A stretch of 64,000 nucleotides of DNA, from assembly GCA_029260795.1 (NCBI GenBank), contig JAJDCO010000105.1, forward strand, positions 1-64,000, in the 5' to 3' direction. The notes under the pieces are model-generated. The model saw only the letters and a program-made list of their open reading frames with translations. It was not told where the DNA came from and made no database searches. Made by a program: the position numbers and the translations under genes. Numbering within the stretch: the first letter of the stretch is position 1; every line of letters starts with the position of its first letter. The DNA is from Planctomycetota bacterium (GTDB lineage Bacteria; Planctomycetota; OFTM77). This document shows positions 46,401-53,982 of the stretch, piece by piece.

Positions 46401-47156
46401 TTCGTGTGTCAGGCGCTCGAGACGACTGATGAGCTCGAGCTGCGCAAGGACCTCTCGGAGATCCTGCGCATGATCGGAACACCCTCGGCCGTACCGCGCG
46501 TCATTCGGCTCCTCGACGATCCGGATCCCACCGTGAAGAGCCACCTCTTCGAATGCCTGGGCCGCGTCGGTGACGAGGCGGTCGTCGAGTTCTTGCGGCA
46601 GCAGCTGACTCACGCGGACCCACATCATCGAGCCTACTCCGCTCGCGAGCTGGGACGCTGCGGGGATGTGGCTTCTCTTCCGAAGCTGCGCGAGCGAATG
46701 GCCAACAAGCCGGGGAAGTGGGAGAAGGATCAATTCCAAGGAGCGATGAATCGGCTCTGGCATCTCGAGGCGGTCGAAGAGCTCATCGGCGATCTCAACA
46801 ACCTCAAGGAGCAGGATCGCGAGGATCTCCGTGCCGGGCTGGACGTGTTTACGGACCGACCCCTTCTGCTTCAGGCGCTGATTGGCCTCGAGGACGTGAA
46901 CAAGCGGCTGTACGTGAGCTGCGCGAAGGTGCTGACCCTGTTCGGTCGAAGCGCGCCCGTTCCGATCTGCATCGAGCTGATGATGCACACCGACGAGAAC
47001 ATACGCGCCCACGCCGTGGACTTCGCGCGACGACTCAGCGGGGTCGGGCTCCCGTTCGATCCGAAAGGGGAGCCCAAAGATCGCATGGAGCAGATCGTCG
47101 AGTGGCGCCTCTGGTGGAACCGCAACCGGCGTGACTTCAATCCCGACGTGAAGTGA
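43443..47156 (+). CDS. Giant exported CAP-toroid-HEAT protein
   Basis: 1237 residues with a signal peptide (MRTRLLAGGFFLLTLTPLAMA). Four regions are visible. Residues ~25-280 are a charged helical region. Residues ~282-405 are a CAP/SCP domain (YRAVLGLRPLIIEPRLVRAS, AENCFSGGSSGQGAF, AWYHSPGHHRNMIGG). Residues ~615-930 are a prenyltransferase/squalene-cyclase-like toroid (ALDWLAAHQHPDGAWRG, GITGLALLSFLSRHH, DTSVTGWQVLALHDAW, YGGRIYSTALAILTLEVYY). Residues ~960-1200 are HEAT repeats. This suggests a secreted or periplasmic binding scaffold rather than an isoprenoid enzyme, since DXDD/DDXXD motifs are not evident in the toroid. Confidence 0.85.
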   Translation: MRTRLLAGGFFLLTLTPLAMADDLADDQRAALGPIRESLTSFLGDAAPERSWSDERIAARPGGVAGWIRQTEPVVRRRLGQLYAEVRQLVISAEDVSLRERRLKAWQALTTPRREMIELIQRYEKPEQPEVDRRRRELEILYERYVIVATSDERRLALLPTERARALADTMTAGETLLGSMRSYLERFDPPGFDIWPPRTLSGDLAARKRVLPGREETDLEEVLWSLLQLRAGRLGNVMERIGEILRSGDELSTWEQMLLLDALFRALDRYNVERVAEDLTHQELICTEVTNTYRAVLGLRPLIIEPRLVRASRRHSQEMTDLGYFGHQSPVKLNEWPADRTRQEGYQGGAAENCFSGGSSGQGAFEAWYHSPGHHRNMIGGHLQMGVGHDRGGSMWTELFGAADGGWRVLHEDLEGAEAELAQHLVDAARTRTKLPKVLSPATLHPLARAASQGSARRDPRLVPHAGALSEALTRTALEVTAAEPWVKFGLELLLRNLDHSDERVRGESLLALRRLTSKSFELDPKASAADRRESVRHWNDWWERVHTKFRIDPVALAALESAQLEADSSLEIGVALKDVRGPDVRVETPRTPVPVMTEKQRMQIVKANGGGEDTERAIERALDWLAAHQHPDGAWRGKRFVDLQTGADGAGQADHEIGITGLALLSFLSRHHLPDDPQYGEAISKGLHFLKTRVQDFGKFKTGASHYMYSHALGTQALAKAYGLTGDPDLKLAAQRAVDFIIYAQHPSGGGWRYDARQWPDTSVTGWQVLALHDAWKAKLRVAGFQGARRWIDLVSQRGYFRVGYMSKTDVHASRPRLTSVGMLAKLACGSRATDGPLRSGGFWLLKSKPDRAAPDYYYWYYASYALFQMGDEFFPDWNKSMKRALLALQCKDRNANYGSFNPNTEWGGYGGRIYSTALAILTLEVYYRYQRFPEVRDFPLTGSWSQTFKTDYLSRMGKGARSNVDREVAKREIEEHFGSGAISFVCQALETTDELELRKDLSEILRMIGTPSAVPRVIRLLDDPDPTVKSHLFECLGRVGDEAVVEFLRQQLTHADPHHRAYSARELGRCGDVASLPKLRERMANKPGKWEKDQFQGAMNRLWHLEAVEELIGDLNNLKEQDREDLRAGLDVFTDRPLLLQALIGLEDVNKRLYVSCAKVLTLFGRSAPVPICIELMMHTDENIRAHAVDFARRLSGVGLPFDPKGEPKDRMEQIVEWRLWWNRNRRDFNPDVK

Positions 47157-47180
47157 GGGGGCGGTGTCGCCGGCCGCGAA

Positions 47181-47378
47181 TCACTGCGAGTCGATCGCCT
47201 CGACCTCGGACACTTCGTGCGTCTCCGCCTGAGCGACGACGGGCGAGCTCGCCGGATGAGCTTGCCGCTCGGTGTGCCCGAACTGACTGACGACGACGAC
47301 ACCCGAGAAGAGGGCGCAGCTCGGCAGCATGCCCGCGACGAGTAGGGCGAGGAGAAGGCTCAGTGCTCGACGTCTCAT
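47181..47378 (-). CDS. Small lipoprotein (65 aa)
   Basis: ATG 47378 follows AGGGAG. MRRRALSLLLALLVAGMLPSC is a type II signal peptide with Cys at residue 21; the ~44-residue mature part is polar and of unknown function. It converges on the CAP-toroid-HEAT gene with a 24-base gap. Confidence 0.75.
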   Translation of the reverse strand: MRRRALSLLLALLVAGMLPSCALFSGVVVVSQFGHTERQAHPASSPVVAQAETHEVSEVEAIDSQ

Positions 47379-47562
47379 GGACTGCTCCCTTTGCAGGCCG
47401 AAGCCGCGCGTTGGATGGCGGCGCTCCGGCGATCTCGAGGATCGTTCACCCTCGCGTCCCTTTCAGAATCGGCATTGCGAGACCAAGAGCTTGATGCCTC
47501 GAAGCTGACCGGGGCCGCCGTTGGGGAACTTCCAGGCGGTGCGGACGCTGGCGAGAATCGCC

Positions 47563-48324
47563 TCAATTCAAGCTGCTGAGGAAAGTGCGCACGCGCTCGA
47601 TCCCGGTCTGCTCCTGGTGCTCCAAGCTCGACTCGACGTCTCGCAGGTTCGGAAACGCGCTCGGGTCGATGCGCACGTACTCGGGGCCGTTCGCTCCACC
47701 GACGGTTCGAATCAGCTCACCTTCGAAACGCGGCTCCGGCGGCTGATCGTTCTCGTCCGGACGGACCGTCTCCCCACGAGCCCTCAGATCCTGCGCACAC
47801 TCATCGAGAGTCTGGACGTGGGCGCGCATCGTGACGCGAAGCTCCCGCTCGATATCGGTCAGGAGCCGGTACATCTGAGTGCGCTGCTCGGCGTCGAGAG
47901 TGACGCCGCGCTCGTTCAAGCTACGGTCCGCCAGGATCAGGTCGATCGAGCCGACCGTCAGGAACTGGCGAGGGGGCCGCTGGCTCGAGACCGGCGGAGC
48001 TCCGACCGGTACGGGGATCACCCGTGGCGGATGCGAGCTGGTCCGCGAGATCGCATACTCGAGCGCTCGCCGTTCGCTCGGATCGCGACGCGGTGACGCG
48101 GCCGCGAATGATGCGTCCGACGGGGAGGGCATGGCGCGTCGGGCGCTCTGTGGCCGGGTGCTCGTCGTGTCCTCGGGCAACGGAGTCAGCTCATCCGGCG
48201 AATACTTCAGGATGTCGAAGGGCTCGGGACGCGGCTCGACCTCTTCGACGTCCAACATCAGCACGGTGAAGATCATCAGCAGAACGCTGCTGGGTACGAT
48301 TACCCAGATCGCGGGATGCTTCAT
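47563..48324 (-). CDS. Membrane-anchored hypothetical protein
   Basis: 253 residues. An N-terminal helix (AIWVIVPSSVLLMIFTVLML, residues 5-24) is followed by a proline/serine-rich, probably disordered region to ~115. A helical domain occupies 125-180 (LNERGVTLDAEQRTQMYRLL, ERELRVTMRAHVQTLDE) and a short C-terminal part follows. No family was recognised; the layout suggests a periplasmic protein tethered to the inner membrane. The preceding gap to the next minus-strand gene is about 120 bases. Confidence 0.7.
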   Translation of the reverse strand: MKHPAIWVIVPSSVLLMIFTVLMLDVEEVEPRPEPFDILKYSPDELTPLPEDTTSTRPQSARRAMPSPSDASFAAASPRRDPSERRALEYAISRTSSHPPRVIPVPVGAPPVSSQRPPRQFLTVGSIDLILADRSLNERGVTLDAEQRTQMYRLLTDIERELRVTMRAHVQTLDECAQDLRARGETVRPDENDQPPEPRFEGELIRTVGGANGPEYVRIDPSAFPNLRDVESSLEHQEQTGIERVRTFLSSLN

Positions 48325-48447
48325 CGGAGTCCTCGGGATTGTGGCTTTCGACGTGTTCGAGAGCCTTATCGAGAATCCCGAGGAGAGATCTTGCGGACAA
48401 ATGTGCGAGGAGCGCCTGGCGCCTGCACTCCGGCCGAGGCCGGGGGC

Positions 48448-49302
48448 TCAGCCGACGAACTGGACGTCGACGGTATGGGGGATCAGGCCCGCCTCGTGGC
48501 CGCGCTTCAGGAAGAGGCGCACCGCTTCGCGACCGTCGTCGCCATAGTCGATCGTGCGCTGGTTGACGTACATGCCCACGAACTCGTCCGCTTGCTCACG
48601 ATCGAGGCCGCGTCCATAGGTCAGGGCGTGATCGAGTGCCCCCTCGCGATGATCGAGGGCATACTGGATGCTCGACCTGAGCAGTCGGCCGACCTGCTCC
48701 ATCCGCTCCTCACCCAGATCGCGTCGGATGGCGTTGCCGCCCAACGGCAGCGGCAGTCCACCCGTCTCCTGAGCCCACCATTCGCCGAGGTCGAGCAATC
48801 GCTCGAAGCCCCGATCGGCGTAGGTCAGCTGACCCTCGTGAATGATGAGGCCCGCGTCCGCCTTACCGGCTTCGACCGTGTCCATCACCTTGTCGAAGTC
48901 GACGACGAGCGCCTGGAAGTCCGGCTGGTAGAGCTGCATGGCGAGAAAGGCCGACGTCATCTTGCCGGGAATGGCGAGCGTCTTGCCGGCCAGCTCCGTC
49001 GCCGGGTCGAATGGCTTCTTGGCCACCAGCCGAGGCCCATAGCCCTCACCCATGCTCGCACCCGAGTTGAGCAGGGCATAGCGATCCGACAGGTAGGCGT
49101 AGGCGTGGATCGAGACGGCGGTCACCTCGAACTCGGCCGTGTCGAGCGCCTTGCGGTTGAGCGATTCGATGTCCTGGAGGACGTGCTCGAAGGTCAGGCC
49201 CTCGGTGTCGATTCGGTCTTTGGCGAGGGCGTAGAACATGAAGGCGTCGTCGGAGTCGGGGCTGTGGGCGACGCGGATCTTGCTGGGCGCTTCGGTCGTC
49301 AT
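48448..49302 (-). CDS. MqnD-like 1,4-dihydroxy-6-naphthoate synthase family protein
   Basis: 284 residues from ATG 49302, where the conserved part begins (IRVAHSPDSDDAFMFYALAK). It has the periplasmic-binding-protein-like fold of MqnA/MqnD enzymes, which make menaquinone precursors in the futalosine pathway. Other motifs are DIESLNRKAL, YEVTAVS-like FEVTAVSIHAYAYLSDRY and DAGLIIHEGQLTYADRGFE. The group also contains uncharacterised binding-protein-like members, so MqnD is likely but not certain. No other mqn gene is in the window. Confidence 0.8.
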   Translation of the reverse strand: MTTEAPSKIRVAHSPDSDDAFMFYALAKDRIDTEGLTFEHVLQDIESLNRKALDTAEFEVTAVSIHAYAYLSDRYALLNSGASMGEGYGPRLVAKKPFDPATELAGKTLAIPGKMTSAFLAMQLYQPDFQALVVDFDKVMDTVEAGKADAGLIIHEGQLTYADRGFERLLDLGEWWAQETGGLPLPLGGNAIRRDLGEERMEQVGRLLRSSIQYALDHREGALDHALTYGRGLDREQADEFVGMYVNQRTIDYGDDGREAVRLFLKRGHEAGLIPHTVDVQFVG

Positions 49303-49403
49303 GAGTCGGACTCGCTCGATCAGGTTCGATGGACGGGGAAAGAGGGCGGGAGAATAGCACAAAGTGCCCGGGATGGGGCGAAGGGGATCGAGCTCAGCCG
49401 GTC

Positions 49404-49826
49404 TCAGGGAAAGTACTTCTCCCACGGTTCGCCGGGATAGCCGGGGAAGTCGTCGCCCTCATCGTCGAGGAGCTCGAGGAACTCATCCGACGACATGATC
49501 TGGGCACCGTGCTTTCGGCAACGCTTGATCACGTCGCGGTCGTTGGATACGACCGTGATCGTTTGGCCCTTCGCTTCGCGGCGGACGCTCTGGACGAGAT
49601 ACTCATCCGCATTCTGAACGTATACCTCGTAGACGGCGCGAAAACGCTTCACCGAGCCGATCGGTGTGTCCCGGTCGCCACTGTCCCAGACCAGCCGGAC
49701 GCGGTGCTTGCCCTCGCAGAAGAGCATCAGCCGCGTCCGCAACGACTCCCGCGCCTCCTGCAGGTTGTGGGCGTCGAGCTGCTGCTTTCGATGCAGAACG
49801 TTGTATCCGTCGATGAAGTACTGCAC
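49404..49826 (-). CDS. YacP-like NYN-domain ribonuclease
   Basis: 140 residues beginning MQYFIDGYNVLHRKQQL, the first acidic motif of NYN/PIN-like nucleases. VRLVWDSGDRD (~45) and ITVVSNDRDVIKRCRKHGA (~91) give the other acidic residues of the site, and SSDEFLELL closes the domain. Homologues include YacP/Rae1, which cleaves mRNA on ribosomes. It is separated from the MqnD-like gene by 101 bases on the same strand. Confidence 0.85.
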   Translation of the reverse strand: MQYFIDGYNVLHRKQQLDAHNLQEARESLRTRLMLFCEGKHRVRLVWDSGDRDTPIGSVKRFRAVYEVYVQNADEYLVQSVRREAKGQTITVVSNDRDVIKRCRKHGAQIMSSDEFLELLDDEGDDFPGYPGEPWEKYFP

Positions 49827-49969
49827 TCGCCGTCCGGGCAGCGGGGATCATCCAGCGGGAAGCCACTCCGAGGCGACCCGAGCCGCCCCGTTTGTGGCAG
49901 ACGCCTGCCCCGATGTCCAGATGGGCCCTCTCGAGCCGGCCGCCCGGCGTCGGCGGCCGGCCCAGGATG

Positions 49970-50497
49970 TCATCGGCCTGAGGACTCGAGCCGGCCCGTC
50001 TGCGGCTCTCGGCCGGAGCGGTGCCAATGCAGTCGAGGTGCGTCCCCGTCCACCTCCCAGCGAAACCAGGTCTCGACCGGGATCGGACGCTGCAGGCTCG
50101 CGCCGGCGATGAAGGAGCCAAGGCCCACCGGGAACAGCCATCGGACACCTCCGCGAACGGGCTCCTCGAAGACGAGTCGAGTGCACTTCGGAGCGTCGCC
50201 CCAGCGGATCGTCAGCCGATCTCCACTCGGAAACACGTAGGCCCCGAGCAACCGCTCGAGGTCGTCCCGAGATTGCGGCTCGACCCGGACCAGCTCGAGC
50301 TCGCCCGTGCTGCCGTCGTTTGCGGCTCGACAAGTGCCCGCGATGACACTGCCGCGAATGCGGGCGTCGACCGTCCCGATGGCATTGCCTTGTCGGTTCG
50401 CCGTGACAGCGGCCGCGCCTTCGGCACACGGCCCGTCCAGGACCGGACTCGAACAACCGAACGGCGATGCCGGCCCTACTGCGCGGAACGGAGCCAC
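49970..50497 (-). CDS. Hypothetical protein
   Basis: An open frame of 175 codons with neighbour-like codon use. The N-terminal ~20 residues are uncertain and may not be coding; no clear ribosome site or signal peptide was found. The C-terminal half looks like a beta-rich domain (RLTIRWGDAPKCTRLVFEE, VETWFRWEVDGDAPRLHWH). No family was recognised. Confidence 0.45.
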   Translation of the reverse strand: MAPFRAVGPASPFGCSSPVLDGPCAEGAAAVTANRQGNAIGTVDARIRGSVIAGTCRAANDGSTGELELVRVEPQSRDDLERLLGAYVFPSGDRLTIRWGDAPKCTRLVFEEPVRGGVRWLFPVGLGSFIAGASLQRPIPVETWFRWEVDGDAPRLHWHRSGREPQTGRLESSGR

Positions 50498-50537
50498 CGG
50501 TGTGAACCAATGAGTATCCCTCGGACGCTGTCGAAGG

Positions 50538-51233
50538 TCAGCGTTCGAATTCCAGCTCGACGGCCTCGCACAGGAACTTCATGAACGGCACGCTCGAGCG
50601 GCACTTCTTGGCAAACGTCGAGAGGAAGCCGTCCGCGCAGACCTCGTCCTCCGAGAGATCTTGGACGACGATGAAGTCCTTGCGCTTGAGATCCTCGAGG
50701 CAGGGGTGGTCTGCATCGAATCCTCGTGGCGGCCGCTGAAGTGACTCGCCCGCGAAGCGCCAGTCGCGGAGGAAGGCCTTGCTGCGCGAGGCCCGCTTCC
50801 AGGCGTCGGACTTCTCCGTGATGGCGGTGCGAATCTGAAGCTGGGAAGCCGTGTCCGGATGCCAGATGCCAGCGCCGACGAAGCAACCCTTCGGCTCGAG
50901 GTGGAGGTAGAAGCCGGGCGCATGCACGTCCTTGCCGGAACGATGCCGGAACTGGATCCCGCAATGGGTCTTGTAGGGGCTCTTGTCCTTCGAGAAGCGG
51001 GTGTCGCGGTGGATGCGGAAGAGCGAGCCGCCGACGGGCCGTGGGTCGGCGATGTGTGCCGGTGCCCAGCGGTCGAGCTGGGGACCGAAGTCGGCAATGA
51101 GCTTCTGAGCTGGCACGCGCAGCGCTTGCTCGTACCGAGGCTTGTTGTCGTGAAACCACTCGCGCGTGTTGTTGCGCTTCAGCCCGCGCAGGTACTTGAA
51201 GAGATCGGGGGAGAAGTAAGTGGCAGGAGGCAT
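50538..51233 (-). CDS. DUF2461 family protein
   Basis: 231 residues matching the DUF2461/TIGR02453 family end to end: FKYLRGLKRNNTREWFHDNK at the start, SLFRIHRDTRFSKDKSPYKT (~69), GFYLHLEPKGCFVGAGIWHP (~106) and the C-terminal FLCEAVELEF. The family is widespread and uncharacterised; the conserved RxxRDTRF-type core suggests a nucleotide or phosphate ligand, which is inference. It is probably a stand-alone gene. Confidence 0.9.
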   Translation of the reverse strand: MPPATYFSPDLFKYLRGLKRNNTREWFHDNKPRYEQALRVPAQKLIADFGPQLDRWAPAHIADPRPVGGSLFRIHRDTRFSKDKSPYKTHCGIQFRHRSGKDVHAPGFYLHLEPKGCFVGAGIWHPDTASQLQIRTAITEKSDAWKRASRSKAFLRDWRFAGESLQRPPRGFDADHPCLEDLKRKDFIVVQDLSEDEVCADGFLSTFAKKCRSSVPFMKFLCEAVELEFER

Positions 51234-51270
51234 GGTCGATCCTCGGTCATCGAAGGGCGCGATTCACGGT

Positions 51271-51900
51271 TCACCTCAGCCGCGCCGCGACGTCCGCGAC
51301 GCGCTGTCCTAGCTTGCGAGCGCTCTCCAGCTCGGCGTCTTGAACGCCGGGGCTGACGCGTCCGGTGGTCGCACTGGCACCCGGCTCACCCCATCCGCGC
51401 TCACCCTCGTCATGCAACGGCCCCACCAAGATCATGCGGTTGGTGAGCATGTAGAGGAGCAACGAGATCACCACGTGCTCCTTGCCGCCGGTGGTGTCGC
51501 CGCCGGTCGCGAAGGCGCCACCGACCTTGCTCGTGAAGTCGACACCCGACTCGAGCGACCAGCTCTCGAGCACGGTCTTGGCCTCGCCGGGCAGGCTGCC
51601 GAAATAGGTCGGGGTGCCGATCACCAACCCTTCGGCAGCCGCCAGATCCTCGGGCGTGACGTCGGCGAGGGGCCGAACGGTGACCGTCGTCCCTGCGACA
51701 GAGCGGGCTCCCTCGGCCACGGCTTCGGCGAGGCGCTGAGTGTTTCCGCTGCGAGTGTGGTAGGCGATCAAGACCTGTGCGGGCTCACCGGGCGAGCGGA
51801 GGGGGCGAACGATACGACCACTCTCGGAGGCAGGCTCTCCGCAGGCACCGAGTATCCAGAGCATGACGAAGGCGGTCATCGTGCGGGAGGAGGGGATCAT
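51271..51900 (-). CDS. Lipoprotein flavodoxin / NAD(P)H-dependent oxidoreductase-like
   Basis: 209 residues. The N-terminus MTAFVMLWILGAC is a lipoprotein signal, placing a flavodoxin fold outside the cytoplasm. FMN-binding motifs are visible: YHTRSGNTQRLAEAVAEG (~47), GTPTYFGSLPG (~95) and FATGGDTTGGKEH (~130), as in WrbA-like proteins. An extracytoplasmic lipid-anchored flavodoxin is unusual. Its ATG overlaps the stop of the preceding amidohydrolase (ATGA), so the two are translated together. Confidence 0.82.
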   Translation of the reverse strand: MIPSSRTMTAFVMLWILGACGEPASESGRIVRPLRSPGEPAQVLIAYHTRSGNTQRLAEAVAEGARSVAGTTVTVRPLADVTPEDLAAAEGLVIGTPTYFGSLPGEAKTVLESWSLESGVDFTSKVGGAFATGGDTTGGKEHVVISLLLYMLTNRMILVGPLHDEGERGWGEPGASATTGRVSPGVQDAELESARKLGQRVADVAARLR

Positions 51901-53603
51901 GGATGCGAGTCCTTCCAGCCGCTCCAGCCCGGTCCGCGGACGACTCGGCCGGGCGCGGCGCCCGAGTGCTCGCCGCCTTCGAGGACGAGCGTGCCATTGA
52001 CGAGGACGTGAGAGACTCCCGTTGCTAGCTGGTGCGGCTTTTCGAACGTCGCGTGATCCCGAATCTCGGCGGGGTCGAAGACGACGACGTCGGCATAGTG
52101 GTTCGGCGCGAGGAGGCCACGATCGCGGAGTCGGAGGTTCTCGGCCGGCAGTCCGGTGAGTCGGTGAATCGCCTCGGGCAGCGTGATCAAACCCTCATCT
52201 CGCACATAGCGTCCCAGGAGCCGCGCGAAGTTGCCGTAGGCCCGTGGATGCGTGCTGGACTTCAGGAACACACCTTCGGGCGCCATCGAGCCGGCGTCCG
52301 ATCCGAAGCTGACCCAGGGCTGCTGGATCTTCCGGCGCACGTTGTCCTCGGACATGAGGAAGTACGCACAGCCGACACGGCTGCCGTCCTCGATGACGAG
52401 GTCCATCATCGTGTCGACGACCGAGGTGCCTCGCTCGGCGGCGACTTGGGCCAGCGTCTTGCCGGTCAAAGGCTTGAGCGCTTCGTTCCTGAACCCGATC
52501 AGCAAGATCTTGTCTGCCGACCCGGCCGAGAGAAACAGGTTCTCCCACTCGTCGGTCGGAGTCGTGATCTCGGTGCGCAGGCGGGCCCGGATCTCGGGAT
52601 CGCGCAGTCGAGCCGCCCAGGCGTCGTACCCGCCCTCTTGAACCCAGGGTGGCATCGCCGCGTCGAGACCGGTCGCGCCCGCGGTGTAGGTGTACATGTC
52701 GGCCGTGATTGCCAGCCCGGCGCTGCGTGCCTCTTCGACCTTCGAGAAGGCGGCCGTGAGCTTGTCCCAGTTGTCCTTGCCGGCGGCTTTGAGGTGATAG
52801 ATCTCCGCCCGGATGTCCGACTCACGGGCGATGCGAATCAGCTCGTCGATCGCTTCGAGGAAGCGATTGCCTTCGCTCCTCAAGTGCGAGATGTAGAGGC
52901 CGTCGTACTCGGCGGCTACCTGGCACAACGCGATCAGCTCCTCCGTCGACGAGTAGAAGGCGGGCGCGTAGATGAGTGAAGAGCCCACGCCGAGTGCTCC
53001 GTCCTCCATCGCGCGACGAACCAGAGCCTGCATGCGTGTGAGCTCGTCCTCGGTCGGTGGGCGGTCCTCGTATCCGATCTCATGGATGCGGACCGTCGTG
53101 GCGCCGACGAAGGACGCGACGTTGGGAGAGATTCCGCGATCCACCAGGTGCTCGAGATACTCGCCCAGCGTCGTCCAGGGGATCTCGTAGCGGATGTCGC
53201 CTTGGCTGTCTCGGGCCTCCGACTTCATCCCTTCATTCCAAGGCCCCATCGACCAGCCTTCGCCGAAGACCTCGAGCGTCACGCCCTGTCGAATGTCGCC
53301 GAGTGATCGACCATCCGCGATCAGCGACTCGGTCGCCCAGCTCAAGACGTTGATGAAGCCGGGCGCGACGACCTGCCCTTCAGCATCGATGACTCGAGCC
53401 GCCGTCGCTCCCGAGAGGTCGCCGATCATCGCGATGCGATCGCCCCGAATGCCGACATCGGTCACGTGGCCCTCGGCACCGGTGCCGTCGATCACGAGGC
53501 CGGAGCGAATGAGGACGTCGAACGACGAAGCCGAATCCCGTGAGACGGGAGACTCGCAGGCCGCCAGGAGCAGCAGGCCGAGGAGCGCTATCCGGAAACG
53601 CAT
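51897..53603 (-). CDS. D-aminoacylase-like amidohydrolase lipoprotein
   Basis: 568 residues from ATG 53603 (AAGGAG upstream) with lipobox LLGLLLLAAC. The amidohydrolase layout is clear: FDVLIRSGLVIDGTGAEG, ATRIHEIGYE-like, YISHLRSEGNRFLEAIDE, EIYHLKAAGKDNWDKL, SFGSDAGSMAPEG, and the C-terminal small beta domain. The first metal motif, normally GFIDxHxH, reads GFINVLSWATES, so both histidines are missing. I recall related sequences with this change, so it may define a subfamily with a single metal or changed chemistry. It is coupled to the flavodoxin lipoprotein. Confidence 0.82.
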   Translation of the reverse strand: MRFRIALLGLLLLAACESPVSRDSASSFDVLIRSGLVIDGTGAEGHVTDVGIRGDRIAMIGDLSGATAARVIDAEGQVVAPGFINVLSWATESLIADGRSLGDIRQGVTLEVFGEGWSMGPWNEGMKSEARDSQGDIRYEIPWTTLGEYLEHLVDRGISPNVASFVGATTVRIHEIGYEDRPPTEDELTRMQALVRRAMEDGALGVGSSLIYAPAFYSSTEELIALCQVAAEYDGLYISHLRSEGNRFLEAIDELIRIARESDIRAEIYHLKAAGKDNWDKLTAAFSKVEEARSAGLAITADMYTYTAGATGLDAAMPPWVQEGGYDAWAARLRDPEIRARLRTEITTPTDEWENLFLSAGSADKILLIGFRNEALKPLTGKTLAQVAAERGTSVVDTMMDLVIEDGSRVGCAYFLMSEDNVRRKIQQPWVSFGSDAGSMAPEGVFLKSSTHPRAYGNFARLLGRYVRDEGLITLPEAIHRLTGLPAENLRLRDRGLLAPNHYADVVVFDPAEIRDHATFEKPHQLATGVSHVLVNGTLVLEGGEHSGAAPGRVVRGPGWSGWKDSHP

Positions 53604-53982
53604 CGCACTCTCCTTCGAGACAGGATAATCGAGGGCTGGTGACCTCCACCGAGCCGACCGGCACCGCCTCTTTCTGCGGCCGCCGAGCGCGCTCAGTCTG
53701 CGTCGAATCGCCTCGAGATGCCATCGACAGCGCGGGCCCCGAAACCAGTGTTTCAAGGACCAACTCGAAGGCCCCGGCCTGAAAATCCCCGTATCTCGGG
53801 GCTCCACGGCCTCCGGGGTAAGCGCACCCGCGGCCGACGGGTTTTTTTGTCGGCGAGGGGTTGACCGTCATTCACCGACAGATATATCTGTCGGTGGCCG
53901 AAGCGCGCGCCTTCGGCGGCGAGTCTTCGGACGACACCGACGGCCTCTCTCGTCGACGCCGTAACAGACCCAGGAGCCATCC
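53604..53982. other. Divergent regulatory region, 379 bases
   Basis: It lies between the amidohydrolase and the SRPBCC/ArsR operon. Besides the operator and promoter at 53861-53896, a small stem (GCCGAC/GTCGGC around GGGTTTTTTT) lies at about 53833-53854. Nothing else was recognised. Confidence 0.5.
53861..53896 (+). promoter_or_regulatory. Promoter overlapped by a perfect 24-bp palindromic operator
   Basis: TTGACC at 53861-53866 and TATATC at 53883-53888, 16 bases apart, form a good sigma70-type promoter. The -10 box lies within a perfect palindrome of 24 bases, half-site CACCGACAGATA (53873-53884) and its exact reverse complement (53885-53896). The operon start codon is 86 bases downstream. 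The ArsR-family repressor encoded in the operon is the obvious ligand. Binding would block the -10 box. Confidence 0.8.

Noticed and set aside
43443..47156. Squalene-hopene cyclase or prenyltransferase enzyme
   Set aside because: The toroid repeats resemble these folds but no DXDD or DDXXD catalytic motif is evident, and the chain is exported.
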